From Spirochaetia bacterium (GTDB taxonomy: Bacteria; Spirochaetota; Spirochaetia; Treponematales; Treponemataceae): 41,587 nt of DNA. The stretch lies in the NCBI GenBank assembly GCA_900769985.1, contig CAAGIS010000204.1:1-41587 (forward strand), written 5' to 3'. Position 1 is the stretch's first letter; every line of letters starts with the position of its first letter. The notes beneath the pieces were generated by a model, which worked only from the letters and a program-made list of their open reading frames with translations, did no database searches and was not told the origin of the DNA. The translations under genes and the position numbers were made by a program. This document shows positions 14,504 to 22,023 of the stretch, in pieces.

Positions 14504-14844
14504 CATTAGTTGACTGGCCGGTAGTAGTAAATACTGATTTTTTTAATGTTTCCGATGCGTTTCAAGATAATTCGATTACGATTGAATACGAATCAGGGCG
14601 GAAAAGTGTTCACAACAAGAATACACGGTTCATAAAAGAATATAAAATGAACCTTTCCCTTAATGTGAAAAGCGGCGAATACGATTCTTTTCAGCGCTGG
14701 TATTCTGAAGTTTTAGGCGGACTTTCAGGGACTTTTATGTGTCCTAAAATTGGGAACGGAATTTACAGATTTAAATCGATTCCGTCTTTCAGTCAAGGAC
14801 TTCTTTACAGGACCGCAAGCCTTGAAATCGAAGAAATTTATTAA
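14500..14844 (+). CDS. Minor tail protein, lambda gpM-like position
   Basis: The 114-residue beta-rich protein starts in an overlap with the tape-measure stop. It has YDSFQRWYSEVLGGLSGTF in the middle and ends in a strand-rich FKSIPSFSQG plus TASLEIEEIY pattern. It fills the gpM position (tape measure, M, L, K, I/J), the small baseplate/tip components. There is no catalytic motif. The call depends on gene order and size. Confidence 0.6.
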   Translation: MTLVDWPVVVNTDFFNVSDAFQDNSITIEYESGRKSVHNKNTRFIKEYKMNLSLNVKSGEYDSFQRWYSEVLGGLSGTFMCPKIGNGIYRFKSIPSFSQGLLYRTASLEIEEIY

Positions 14845-14858
14845 AACAGAGGATTAAA

Positions 14859-15320
14859 ATGAGTAATTTTAACAATCCGGAACTTTTTAAAAAATTCTTA
14901 AACGGTGGATTTTTCTCCCTTCCAATTTTACTGAAATTCAGTTGCCCCGGACTTAAGGACATTCTTCTTTGCAACAACAACACGGACATTACATTTAACG
15001 ATGAAGTTTATAAAGCATCGTCATTTAAATACACACCGCCCGATTCAGTGGGCAAAGGTGCATCGCTTCAGATTTCAGCAAACGAAAATAATTTGATTCC
15101 GTTTATTGAAAATGCAGACGAAAACTACAGGCTCGATGTTACGGGGCTTATCGCGGAAAACGGAATTATTGAAAAAATCCGTCAGTATTCGCATTTTTAC
15201 GGCTCGGCGACAATTTCAGACAACGGCGAAGTAAATTTTGAACTTGGAAGCGACGACAGAATGGAAATGACTTTTCCGCCTTATAAATTCGACACAGAAA
15301 TAAATCAGGGGAACGCGTAA
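14859..15320 (+). CDS. Minor tail protein, lambda gpL-like
   Basis: This 153-residue protein precedes the NlpC/P60-type gene, the place of gpL in lambda. It has DITFNDEVYKASSFKYTPPD, a pattern found in gpL/DUF1833-type tip proteins, and an alternating beta structure. Lambda gpL binds an iron-sulfur cluster through its C-terminal half. Here only two Cys are visible (both in the N-terminal third), so a cluster of that kind is unlikely. AGAGGAT precedes the start, and the stop is immediately followed by the next ATG. Confidence 0.62.
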   Translation: MSNFNNPELFKKFLNGGFFSLPILLKFSCPGLKDILLCNNNTDITFNDEVYKASSFKYTPPDSVGKGASLQISANENNLIPFIENADENYRLDVTGLIAENGIIEKIRQYSHFYGSATISDNGEVNFELGSDDRMEMTFPPYKFDTEINQGNA

Positions 15321-15710
15321 ATGGTATATTTTGCAGATTTAATCGGCGTGCCGTTCGTTGAGTTCGGACGGGATACAGAAAAAGGGCTCGATTGTTACGG
15401 GCTCTGCATAGAAGTTTTAAAGCGTCAGGGAATACATTTAAACGATGTCGTACTTGAAAAATTTGACCGTGAAAAAGTAGTCAAATACCTTCCCAAACTG
15501 AATGTAAAAAAGACGGACAAAATTAAAGAAAATGCAATTCTTGAATTCTATGAAAAAGGAACAAACCGCCTTCATGTTGCAATCGCGCTGAACGAAAAAC
15601 TTTTTCTTCATGCAACTGAAAATCAGGGCGTACGGATTTCAAACATAGAAACTGCCAGACATTACATGACTTTGACTAATATCTATGAGGTTGAAAATGG
15701 CGACAATTAA
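15321..15710 (+). CDS. NlpC/P60 cysteine peptidase of the tail tip (lambda gpK-like)
   Basis: The 129-residue protein has the NlpC/P60 signature: FGRDTEKGLDCYGLCIEVLK with catalytic Cys25, RLHVAIAL with His85, and a third polar residue His97 in FLHATE. Tail-tip peptidases of this type cleave peptidoglycan stems to help DNA entry or to mature the tail tip. Lambda gpK has an extra JAB domain that is missing here, so only the NlpC part is present. The start abuts the previous stop, and the end overlaps the J gene by 14 bp. Confidence 0.85.
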   Translation: MVYFADLIGVPFVEFGRDTEKGLDCYGLCIEVLKRQGIHLNDVVLEKFDREKVVKYLPKLNVKKTDKIKENAILEFYEKGTNRLHVAIALNEKLFLHATENQGVRISNIETARHYMTLTNIYEVENGDN

Positions 15711-18700
15711 CATTTATAAAGGCTTAAACAACACAAAAACAGTAAAAGCAAACGGAAAACTTGAAGAAATATTAAAAGACTTTTGCCCGGAAATTAACGC
15801 TAATCATTGTATTTACTTAAACGGAGGAAAAACAGTTTCAAAAGATTACGAAGCAAAAGACGGAGAAATTATTTTTATCCGCGAAGCTCCGGGAGCTGTC
15901 GGTGCAATTATAGTCGCATCAGTTGCGGCCGCTTGTGCAATTGCTGGGCTCGTAGTCGGAATTGTCGGTGCAGTTGAAGCAAACAACGCAAAAAAAGAGA
16001 TGGAAAAAGCCGAAAGGGAGTCTCGCGAACTTTCCCAACAGGCAAAAACACTGCCATTTTTAAAAGGTGCAAAAAATCAAAACGCAATCGGAAAAAATAT
16101 TCCGTTCATCATGGGTTCAATGCGTATTGCCCCGTATACGCTTACAAACGGATTTTACACAATCGGCGGAGCAAACGGAAAAGACCAATACTGGAACTGT
16201 ATTCTTGCAGTCGGCTATAATAACTGTTTCATCAACAACCTTTCAATCGGAAACCAAAGAATCGTCAACCACAATACGGTTTATTCTAAAAAAGAATACG
16301 ACGGCTCGGAAGAAAAAATTTATTATATGTCAAAAACCGATTACGGCTACTTGTTTCATTCAGGAAGATACTGTGCAAGCGGAAACACGGTTCAAATTAA
16401 AGATAAAGGGGAACTTACAATTCCGGGGCTTGATGAAAAAATCACTTCAACATCTTACAGCGACAAAATTCCACACTCATTCAGCGACGACACGGAATGG
16501 AAAAACGGAATCATCAAAAACCTTGAAAGCAACACCTGCGCCTTTGATGTATGCGTTTTCTTCAACGGCTTGAGAAAATATCGAGACGGCTGGCGAGCTA
16601 AAAAAGTTGAAATTTCAGTTTATTGGAGCAATTCAGAAGCGGAAAAAGAAGAATGGCACAAAGTCGGAACAATAAGTACCGGAGAGGTCAACTCTGATCA
16701 GACCGTGCGTTTTGAATTCAGTTATATTTTTTCAGCTTCGGAATGCTATAAAAAAGACATCCGTGTAAAACTCGTTCGTGAAACACCGGAAGAAGAATCC
16801 AACAGCCAGGAAACTTGTTATCTCGGCTATATAAACTGTCATCAGTACGATGTTTTTAGATCAACTCCAACAAACATTGTAAAAGCCGTGCCGGTGATAA
16901 TGCCGTGGCGAGATAGAATTACAAGAATCGGCTTGAGAATTCCGGCAAACGATTCAACAAAAGACACACTCAATGAAATAAACTGCATGGTTTACGGAAG
17001 TGCAAGAATCTGGACAGGTTCTTCATGGACAACTTACAAAGCACCGACAAGGAACCCAGCGGCGTGGATCCTGGAAATAATGACAACAGACATTCACCGG
17101 CACTCATCTTATAAAGATGAAGAAATCGACCTTGATTCTTTGGGCGCTCTTTATGAATATTGTTACAAAAATAAATTTTACAGCGACGGAATCATAACCG
17201 CAGATATAAAGAAATTCGACCTTATTTCAAATATACTATGCGAATGCAACGCAACGATGTATTTAAATTCAGAAAATAAATGGACATTTGCTTGCGAAGA
17301 TGCCGGAAATTTCTGCGTTGCACTTTTAAATGAACAATCGATAATCAAGACATCGGTTTTAAAATCTTTCGAGAAAAAACCTTACGCAGAGAAAATAACT
17401 TTCGTTGACCGTACAGTATGGGAAACGGCAACGACATACGTTGACGAAGACGGCAAAATCGAAGCAGCGGCAATTTATGGCAAAGAAAAAATAATTACAG
17501 AATCAGCTGTAAACTACATAACGGACGGAAACCACGCATTTAAATTTGCTTACAGGCAAATGGCACGGCAGAAACTTCAGCCTCGTGAAATCACCGTTCA
17601 AGTTGGACCGGAGGGAGATTTTTATCCACTTTATTCAAGAGTTTTGCTCCAGCAGAAAACGCTTTCAATCGGACTTTCAAGCGGTGTTCTTGAAAAAATT
17701 TACATTACAAACGGACTTGTAACAGAAATCGAAACTTCCGATTTATGCGAATTTGACCCAACAAAAAGAATCGGAATAATAATCCAAACTACAGCCGACA
17801 AAGACGCTGCAATTTACCCGAAACACTTCATCAAGATTCAGCTTGAAGTTTTAGGAATCGGTTCAAACAGAACTAAACACCTGCAAATTGCAAGCCCAGA
17901 AAAACTTTTATATACGCCACAAGCCGGCGACATCTATTCTTTCGGTTATCTTGATGACAACGGCTCTTTCAAGACAATAACAAATGAAATGATGATTTAC
18001 GGCTCAAAACAGAATGAAAACGGCTGGGAACTTACGCTCAGGGACTTCAATCCCGATATGTTTAAATTTGATTCAATACCAGAATATCAATCAAATCTTA
18101 CGCAAAAATTTGAAGACAAAACGGAAATGCCTGCACTCTCATATTCCGACATTTCAAGCATGATAGCTGACGCAAGCGCACGGCTTCATGACGGAATGAC
18201 AATTTACATGGAAAAACCGTCTTACACTTTTGCAGCAACCGCAATGGGAATCACTAAAGAAAGTGTTACGGTTGAATCGGTTGTGCATCTTATTGTTGAC
18301 GGAAACGAAGTGCCTTTTGAATTCGGTGCAATAGAACAAGTTCCGGGGCTTAAAATAACAACTTCTTACCGTTCCGTAATAATTGAATCTGTTGCCGGCG
18401 AAAAAATAAATTCTTCCGGCGTTATAAAAATTCCGGTTAAGTTTAAGACGCTTAAAGATTTTGCGTCTTTCCAGATTGACGATCTGGAAAATACTTTAGG
18501 ATTCGGGAAAGATGAAATCGGATTTTCAGTTGATGCAGAGAAAGAAGTTGAAACCGAAGTTTATTTCAGTTATGCAAAAGCTCTCGAAGGTGCTGGTGTT
18601 CAGATTGTCGAAACATTTTACGGCTCAACAAAAACGAACGAAAAACCGCTTGAAGATAAAATCACGGAAGGTGATATTTCAAAAGTTGTTTTCAATGATG

Positions 18701-20181
18701 AATATAAATATTTATGGGCGAAAAGCGTTACAATATACACGGACAGCCGCAGGGCCTCTGTAATTGAATTAAAAGCTGTTTACGGCGACAAGGGCGATAC
18801 AGGAGCAAAAGGTGACGAAGGATATTCTGCATACATTGAAAATCCGATGGGAATATTTACCTGCGACCCGGACGGAAAAGCCTATTCAGACGAAAACGAG
18901 GCGATAATTCATCTTGTACACAATGGCGTTGAAATGCCGTTCAGGATTGAATCAATAACAAATAAAAGCCCAGACTTTTATAAGGTATATATTCAGTATC
19001 ATTCTGTAAAGGTAAATTCTGTTCCGGGAACGCTTTTGCCGCCTTATTCTTCGATTAAAATTAAAATTGCCCTCGATGTAAGCTCAAGCGAATACGCACT
19101 TGGCTTTGATTCTTCAATGCTTGGATTTTTAGATTCATCTTTAGGTTACCGCGGAAACGACGGAAAGACAATTTACTTCACGCTTGAATTCTGTGCGTAC
19201 TCTAAAAAGGTCGGAATTTATCAGGGTGTAAAAACTTCAATCGACAATTATCTTGTATATTCCGGTAAGCGTTACAAAGGCGACTGGTTCGTCTGGGGCG
19301 GAAGTGAAGATGGAAGCGTTTCTTATAACGGCGTTCAGTATAAATTCCTCGCTTCATGCGCGTACATCTGGACGGGGCAAACATGGATAGAAGACAAAAA
19401 TCCTGCCCACGCATCACAAGCATTTTCCGACATCATTTCAGTTGCAAACGACCTTCTTGAAAAAAACAACTCAATGGCAAATCTTACATTAAACCGCCTT
19501 GTTGCAAATCAGGTTTTCTGCAAAAGACTTGTTGCATCTGCCGCTTTTATTGAAAACCTCTTTTCAAAAAATATCACGCTCCAAAACGGCGGAGTGATTA
19601 AAAGCAGTAATTACAAAGAAGGAGAATCGGGATGGCAGATTTCATCCGACGGTAAGGCTGAATTTACAGAGGGCAAATTTAAAGGATCGGTTGAAGCTAC
19701 GTCGATTGTCGCGTCGTCTGCATATATTGAAGGAGAAATTAGATCTCCGGATTTTGATGAGTCAAAACAAAAAGGATACAATCTATACATTGATCTAGAC
19801 GGAGCAGGACAGGCCGTAATTACAATGTTACATGTAAAACGAATAAGACCATTGGTATCACGCACCCCAATCACTTTTCCTGATAGGCTCGGAATTTCTA
19901 CTTACATATACTCTTGCCCGTATCCAGTTAAAAGATATCAATCATGGGAGGCAATTTTTTCAAATTTGGCTGACAGCGCCGATATAGTTAGTATATCCGG
20001 ATTAATTGTCAATGGATATATTAACGGCAAGGCATGCCAGAGGCTAGACCTTGCTAGATCTCCATCAGGGGATATATGTACCGTGGCATATTATGGTTAT
20101 CAACCCAACGGCTCTTTTTACAGTAATTATATATCTGCCGACGGCGGATATCCAAAGGAATCAGTCGATATAATTTTTTAA
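15697..20181 (+). CDS. Tail tip attachment protein J with fused gpI-like N-terminus; 3' end frameshifted
   Basis: The start at 15697 is chosen because GAGG lies 6 nt before it; an in-frame ATG at 15685 lacks this. The product is 1494 residues. Residues 1-68 look like the ubiquitin-like domain of lambda gpI, and a Gly/Ala-rich hydrophobic stretch follows at about 69-98. The J body then runs (PFLKGAKNQNAIGKNIPFIM onward), including the fibronectin-like and receptor-proximal region. Two copies of a roughly 160-residue domain (about 831-990 and 1040-1200) follow, linked by a short collagen-like GDKGDTGAKGDEG. From about 19740 base and codon use changes, suggesting an exchanged C-terminus. The stop at 20179 follows six Ts; one extra T would add 59 residues. 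Confidence 0.85.
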   Translation: MATINIYKGLNNTKTVKANGKLEEILKDFCPEINANHCIYLNGGKTVSKDYEAKDGEIIFIREAPGAVGAIIVASVAAACAIAGLVVGIVGAVEANNAKKEMEKAERESRELSQQAKTLPFLKGAKNQNAIGKNIPFIMGSMRIAPYTLTNGFYTIGGANGKDQYWNCILAVGYNNCFINNLSIGNQRIVNHNTVYSKKEYDGSEEKIYYMSKTDYGYLFHSGRYCASGNTVQIKDKGELTIPGLDEKITSTSYSDKIPHSFSDDTEWKNGIIKNLESNTCAFDVCVFFNGLRKYRDGWRAKKVEISVYWSNSEAEKEEWHKVGTISTGEVNSDQTVRFEFSYIFSASECYKKDIRVKLVRETPEEESNSQETCYLGYINCHQYDVFRSTPTNIVKAVPVIMPWRDRITRIGLRIPANDSTKDTLNEINCMVYGSARIWTGSSWTTYKAPTRNPAAWILEIMTTDIHRHSSYKDEEIDLDSLGALYEYCYKNKFYSDGIITADIKKFDLISNILCECNATMYLNSENKWTFACEDAGNFCVALLNEQSIIKTSVLKSFEKKPYAEKITFVDRTVWETATTYVDEDGKIEAAAIYGKEKIITESAVNYITDGNHAFKFAYRQMARQKLQPREITVQVGPEGDFYPLYSRVLLQQKTLSIGLSSGVLEKIYITNGLVTEIETSDLCEFDPTKRIGIIIQTTADKDAAIYPKHFIKIQLEVLGIGSNRTKHLQIASPEKLLYTPQAGDIYSFGYLDDNGSFKTITNEMMIYGSKQNENGWELTLRDFNPDMFKFDSIPEYQSNLTQKFEDKTEMPALSYSDISSMIADASARLHDGMTIYMEKPSYTFAATAMGITKESVTVESVVHLIVDGNEVPFEFGAIEQVPGLKITTSYRSVIIESVAGEKINSSGVIKIPVKFKTLKDFASFQIDDLENTLGFGKDEIGFSVDAEKEVETEVYFSYAKALEGAGVQIVETFYGSTKTNEKPLEDKITEGDISKVVFNDEYKYLWAKSVTIYTDSRRASVIELKAVYGDKGDTGAKGDEGYSAYIENPMGIFTCDPDGKAYSDENEAIIHLVHNGVEMPFRIESITNKSPDFYKVYIQYHSVKVNSVPGTLLPPYSSIKIKIALDVSSSEYALGFDSSMLGFLDSSLGYRGNDGKTIYFTLEFCAYSKKVGIYQGVKTSIDNYLVYSGKRYKGDWFVWGGSEDGSVSYNGVQYKFLASCAYIWTGQTWIEDKNPAHASQAFSDIISVANDLLEKNNSMANLTLNRLVANQVFCKRLVASAAFIENLFSKNITLQNGGVIKSSNYKEGESGWQISSDGKAEFTEGKFKGSVEATSIVASSAYIEGEIRSPDFDESKQKGYNLYIDLDGAGQAVITMLHVKRIRPLVSRTPITFPDRLGISTYIYSCPYPVKRYQSWEAIFSNLADSADIVSISGLIVNGYINGKACQRLDLARSPSGDICTVAYYGYQPNGSFYSNYISADGGYPKESVDIIF

Positions 20182-20357
20182 ATTCTGGCAAAATCGATGA
20201 ATTGCCTTATAATATTCCAAAAGGTTCAAAATTTTGGAATATTGAAGAAATTTCGACAACAAATATTAACGATGATAATTATTCAGGAATCGGATTATCT
20301 GAATATTATTTAAAGGTAATATTAAATGATGATGAAAATATTTTTTTTATTAATTAA
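20178..20357 (+). pseudogene. Frame-shifted 59-codon extension of the J gene
   Basis: In the frame one base back from J, the sequence after the T-run (20174-20179) reads LNSGKIDELPYNIPKGSKFW and continues protein-like for 59 codons to a TAA at 20355. It has no start codon or ribosome binding site of its own. Joined at the T-run it continues J smoothly (VDIIF then LNSGKIDELP). It is either a broken 3' end, a product made by minus-one frameshifting, or a sequencing error in the homopolymer. Confidence 0.65.
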
Positions 20358-20359
20358 TT

Positions 20360-20393
20360 TTTTTTCTTGTTTACTGTTTTTTCTTGTTTACTG
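20360..20393 (+). repeat. Exact tandem duplication of a 17-bp unit
   Basis: TTTTTTCTTGTTTACTG occurs twice without a gap (20360-20376 and 20377-20393), just after the end of the frame-shifted J extension. It has no coding content and was probably made by replication slippage or by a junction event. Confidence 0.85.
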
Positions 20394-20414
20394 AAAGATA
20401 TTTAATTATTTATT

Positions 20415-20445
20415 AAAAATCCGTCTGTTTTAAGGCGGATTTTTT
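20415..20445 (+). terminator. Intrinsic terminator after the tail operon
   Basis: AAATCCGTC (20417-20425) pairs with GGCGGATTT (20434-20442) over 9 bp with one T-G wobble, around an 8-nt loop, and is followed by Ts. It lies between the J region and late element copy 4, closing the tail operon before the DGR transcription unit. Confidence 0.75.
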
Positions 20446-20459
20446 AAGCCGTTTTTACT

Positions 20460-20473
20460 TTTTGACTATATAT
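20460..20473 (+). promoter_or_regulatory. Late promoter-like element, copy 4 (before the DGR target)
   Basis: An exact TTTTGACTATATAT lies 14 bp before the ATG of the DGR target gene at 20488, with AGAGG between as ribosome binding site. It comes right after the terminator at 20415-20445, so target, avd, TR, RT and the fibre-assembly gene probably form one late transcription unit. Confidence 0.65.
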
Positions 20474-20487
20474 TTTAGAGGTATAAA

Positions 20488-21366
20488 ATGGCAATAGTAA
20501 CTTTATCAAGTCTTCCAGATGCGAATCTTTCAAAAGAATCGCAAATTTTTATCGGGGACAAATACAAATCAACGCTTGAAAAACTTGAGGCATACATGAA
20601 CCCGAACGGCTCTTTTGTTTACGGCGGAAGAAATTTAATTGATGTTTTGGGGGCGTCAAATTTTTCTGATGCAGTAGCAAAATTAAAGGGTCGTTCCGAT
20701 GCAGGAAATTTCGCAGGGCTAAGGCTCGGCGATTACCTTGACATTCCGTCTTTAACCATAAACGGAACGACGTACACTTCAAATTCTTCAACAAAAAACC
20801 TACGTGTTTCGATTCATGACTTTGATTATTTTCTGGGGCACGGAAATATTGAAATAATAGATCATCATATTGTAATGGGATTTGAAAACTGCCCGCTTAC
20901 GGCAAAGATGAACGAAACGAACACCAACGAAGGCGGATACGAAGCAACCGAACTTTGCAAAAATCTTGACGGCTCAAACGGATACTGGAAAACGGCGCTG
21001 ACGAACGCGGGGTTTTCACTTAAAACCGTAAGTCTTTTGATAGAAAATTCAAAAACAAACTGCAGCTGGTACAACCATATTGTTTTCCTTCCGTCAACAA
21101 CAATGACGTACGGATACCGTGCGTGGGCAGAAAATGAATACGGCTTTACAGCAAACGGACAGCCGATGCAGCTAGGCTTATATAAAGTTGCACCGTTTAA
21201 AAGGATTAAAAGGTATAACGGTGTCCGGCAATGGTGGTGGCAGATGAATCCGGCTTATAATTATACCGATCCGTCGATTTGCTTCTGCAACGGCAGCAGC
21301 CATGGCGATGCCCGCTGCAACACCGCTTCCTATTCTGGCGGCATTTCCCCGCTTTTTATCATATAA
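20488..21366 (+). CDS. DGR variable protein, DUF6273/C-type-lectin-like, putative receptor-binding tail protein
   Basis: The 292-residue protein has an N-terminal tail-attachment-like part (about 1-65). A DUF6273-type domain follows: GLRLGDYLDIPSLTING, HIVMGFENCPLTAKM, VRQWWWQMNP. The last 31 codons (262-292) are the variable repeat, encoding the C-lectin-like tip FCNGSSHGDARCNTASYSGG. Ten codons differ from TR, at residues 265, 270, 272, 274, 276, 277, 279, 282, 284 and 289. It follows the J gene and its own late promoter and has no signal peptide or lipobox, unlike the TvpA lipoprotein of T. denticola. I therefore infer a phage receptor-binding protein like Bordetella phage Mtd rather than a bacterial surface protein. 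Confidence 0.9.
   Translation: MAIVTLSSLPDANLSKESQIFIGDKYKSTLEKLEAYMNPNGSFVYGGRNLIDVLGASNFSDAVAKLKGRSDAGNFAGLRLGDYLDIPSLTINGTTYTSNSSTKNLRVSIHDFDYFLGHGNIEIIDHHIVMGFENCPLTAKMNETNTNEGGYEATELCKNLDGSNGYWKTALTNAGFSLKTVSLLIENSKTNCSWYNHIVFLPSTTMTYGYRAWAENEYGFTANGQPMQLGLYKVAPFKRIKRYNGVRQWWWQMNPAYNYTDPSICFCNGSSHGDARCNTASYSGGISPLFII
21272..21356 (+). repeat. DGR variable repeat (VR)
   Basis: This 85-bp segment ends 7 bp before the stop codon of the target gene. It aligns without gaps to TR at 21939-22023 with 73 identities and 12 mismatches. Every mismatch is an adenine in TR: 7 A to G, 4 A to C, 1 A to T. Of 24 TR adenines half are changed here. The invariant 3' part GGCATTTCCCCG (21340-21351) is the probable initiation-of-mutagenic-homology region. 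Confidence 0.95.
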
Positions 21367-21373
21367 TCTAAAC

Positions 21374-21396
21374 TGCGACGGCCTTGTGCCGGCGCA
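21374..21396 (+). other. DGR target-recognition hairpin downstream of VR
   Basis: TGCGACGGC (21374-21382) and GCCGGCGCA (21388-21396) form a 9-bp, GC-rich stem with one mismatch and a 5-nt loop, 7 bp after the target gene stop. In the Bordetella phage DGR a DNA hairpin or cruciform at this position promotes retrohoming into VR and is not present at TR. The same asymmetry holds here. No T-run follows, so it is not a terminator. Confidence 0.7.
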
Positions 21397-21417
21397 ATAA
21401 AATAAAAGAGGTATAAG

Positions 21418-21912
21418 ATGAGCGTACCAAAATACAAAAGGGCAATTTCTCAAATGGAGTTTTATAGGCAGACTATGGATTTGTACCGCGATGTAACAAT
21501 GCAGCTTCTTGTAAATTTTGAAAAAGGGCTTTACAAAGACCGTTTTGAAACAATAGACGGAACTGAAATCATAACAGTCGAAAAGTATCCGGAAGAAGTT
21601 TTGAAGCACATTAAAACTCACGCTTTTGAAATTCTTTCAAATATGGCAGATTCAGTAACAATGGCGAATTCAATATACCCGTCAACGCTTGAAGAGTGCC
21701 GGGTAAGAAGAAATTTGCAGAATCAGGCAATTGGATATTGTAACGCACTTTTAACCCACTATGAATACATGGGGCGTGTTTTTCCGCGTAAAGTTTCAAC
21801 GCTTTTAAATTACGCAGACAGAACACAAAAACTTCAAAGCCTTATGCGTGGCTGGAAACAAACGACAGCTAAAATAGAAAAACAGATAATTAAAAAAGAA
21901 AAAGGAATTTAA
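21418..21912 (+). CDS. avd: Accessory variability determinant Avd
   Basis: This 164-residue, nearly all-helical, basic protein lies between the target gene and TR, the standard Avd position. Segments such as QMEFYRQTMDLYRDVTMQLL, RVRRNLQNQAIGYCNALLTH and LNYADRTQKLQSLMRGWKQT are consistent with the four-helix bundle of Avd (also seen in 23S rRNA intervening-sequence proteins). In known systems Avd forms a pentamer that binds the reverse transcriptase and the DGR RNA and is required for mutagenic cDNA synthesis. AGAGG precedes the ATG. It is somewhat longer than Bordetella Avd (128 residues). Confidence 0.85.
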   Translation: MSVPKYKRAISQMEFYRQTMDLYRDVTMQLLVNFEKGLYKDRFETIDGTEIITVEKYPEEVLKHIKTHAFEILSNMADSVTMANSIYPSTLEECRVRRNLQNQAIGYCNALLTHYEYMGRVFPRKVSTLLNYADRTQKLQSLMRGWKQTTAKIEKQIIKKEKGI

Positions 21913-21938
21913 AAAAAAAACGGGATGCTTTCTATAGT

Positions 21939-22023
21939 CGTCGATTTACTTCTGCAACGGCAACAGCAATGGCAATGCCAACTACAACAACGCTTCCAAT
22001 TCTAACGGCATTTCCCCGATTTT
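21939..22023 (+). repeat. DGR template repeat (TR)
   Basis: This 85-bp copy matches the VR except at 12 adenines. Read in the VR frame it encodes Tyr and a row of Asn codons (TAC, AAC, AAT) at the positions that vary. Mutating either of the first two adenines of AAY gives up to 15 residues and never a stop. In VR these Asn codons have become Ser, His, Asp, Arg, Thr, Tyr and Gly. TR is not translated; no start codon or ribosome binding site is associated with it. Confidence 0.95.

Noticed and set aside
19740..20181. Second variable repeat in the C-terminus of J
   Set aside because: No segment resembling TR is present; the composition shift there is not adenine-specific.
20127..20357. Separate small gene after J
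   Set aside because: The frame is open from 20127 but has no start codon or ribosome binding site before the protein-like part. It reads best as a frame-shifted continuation of J.
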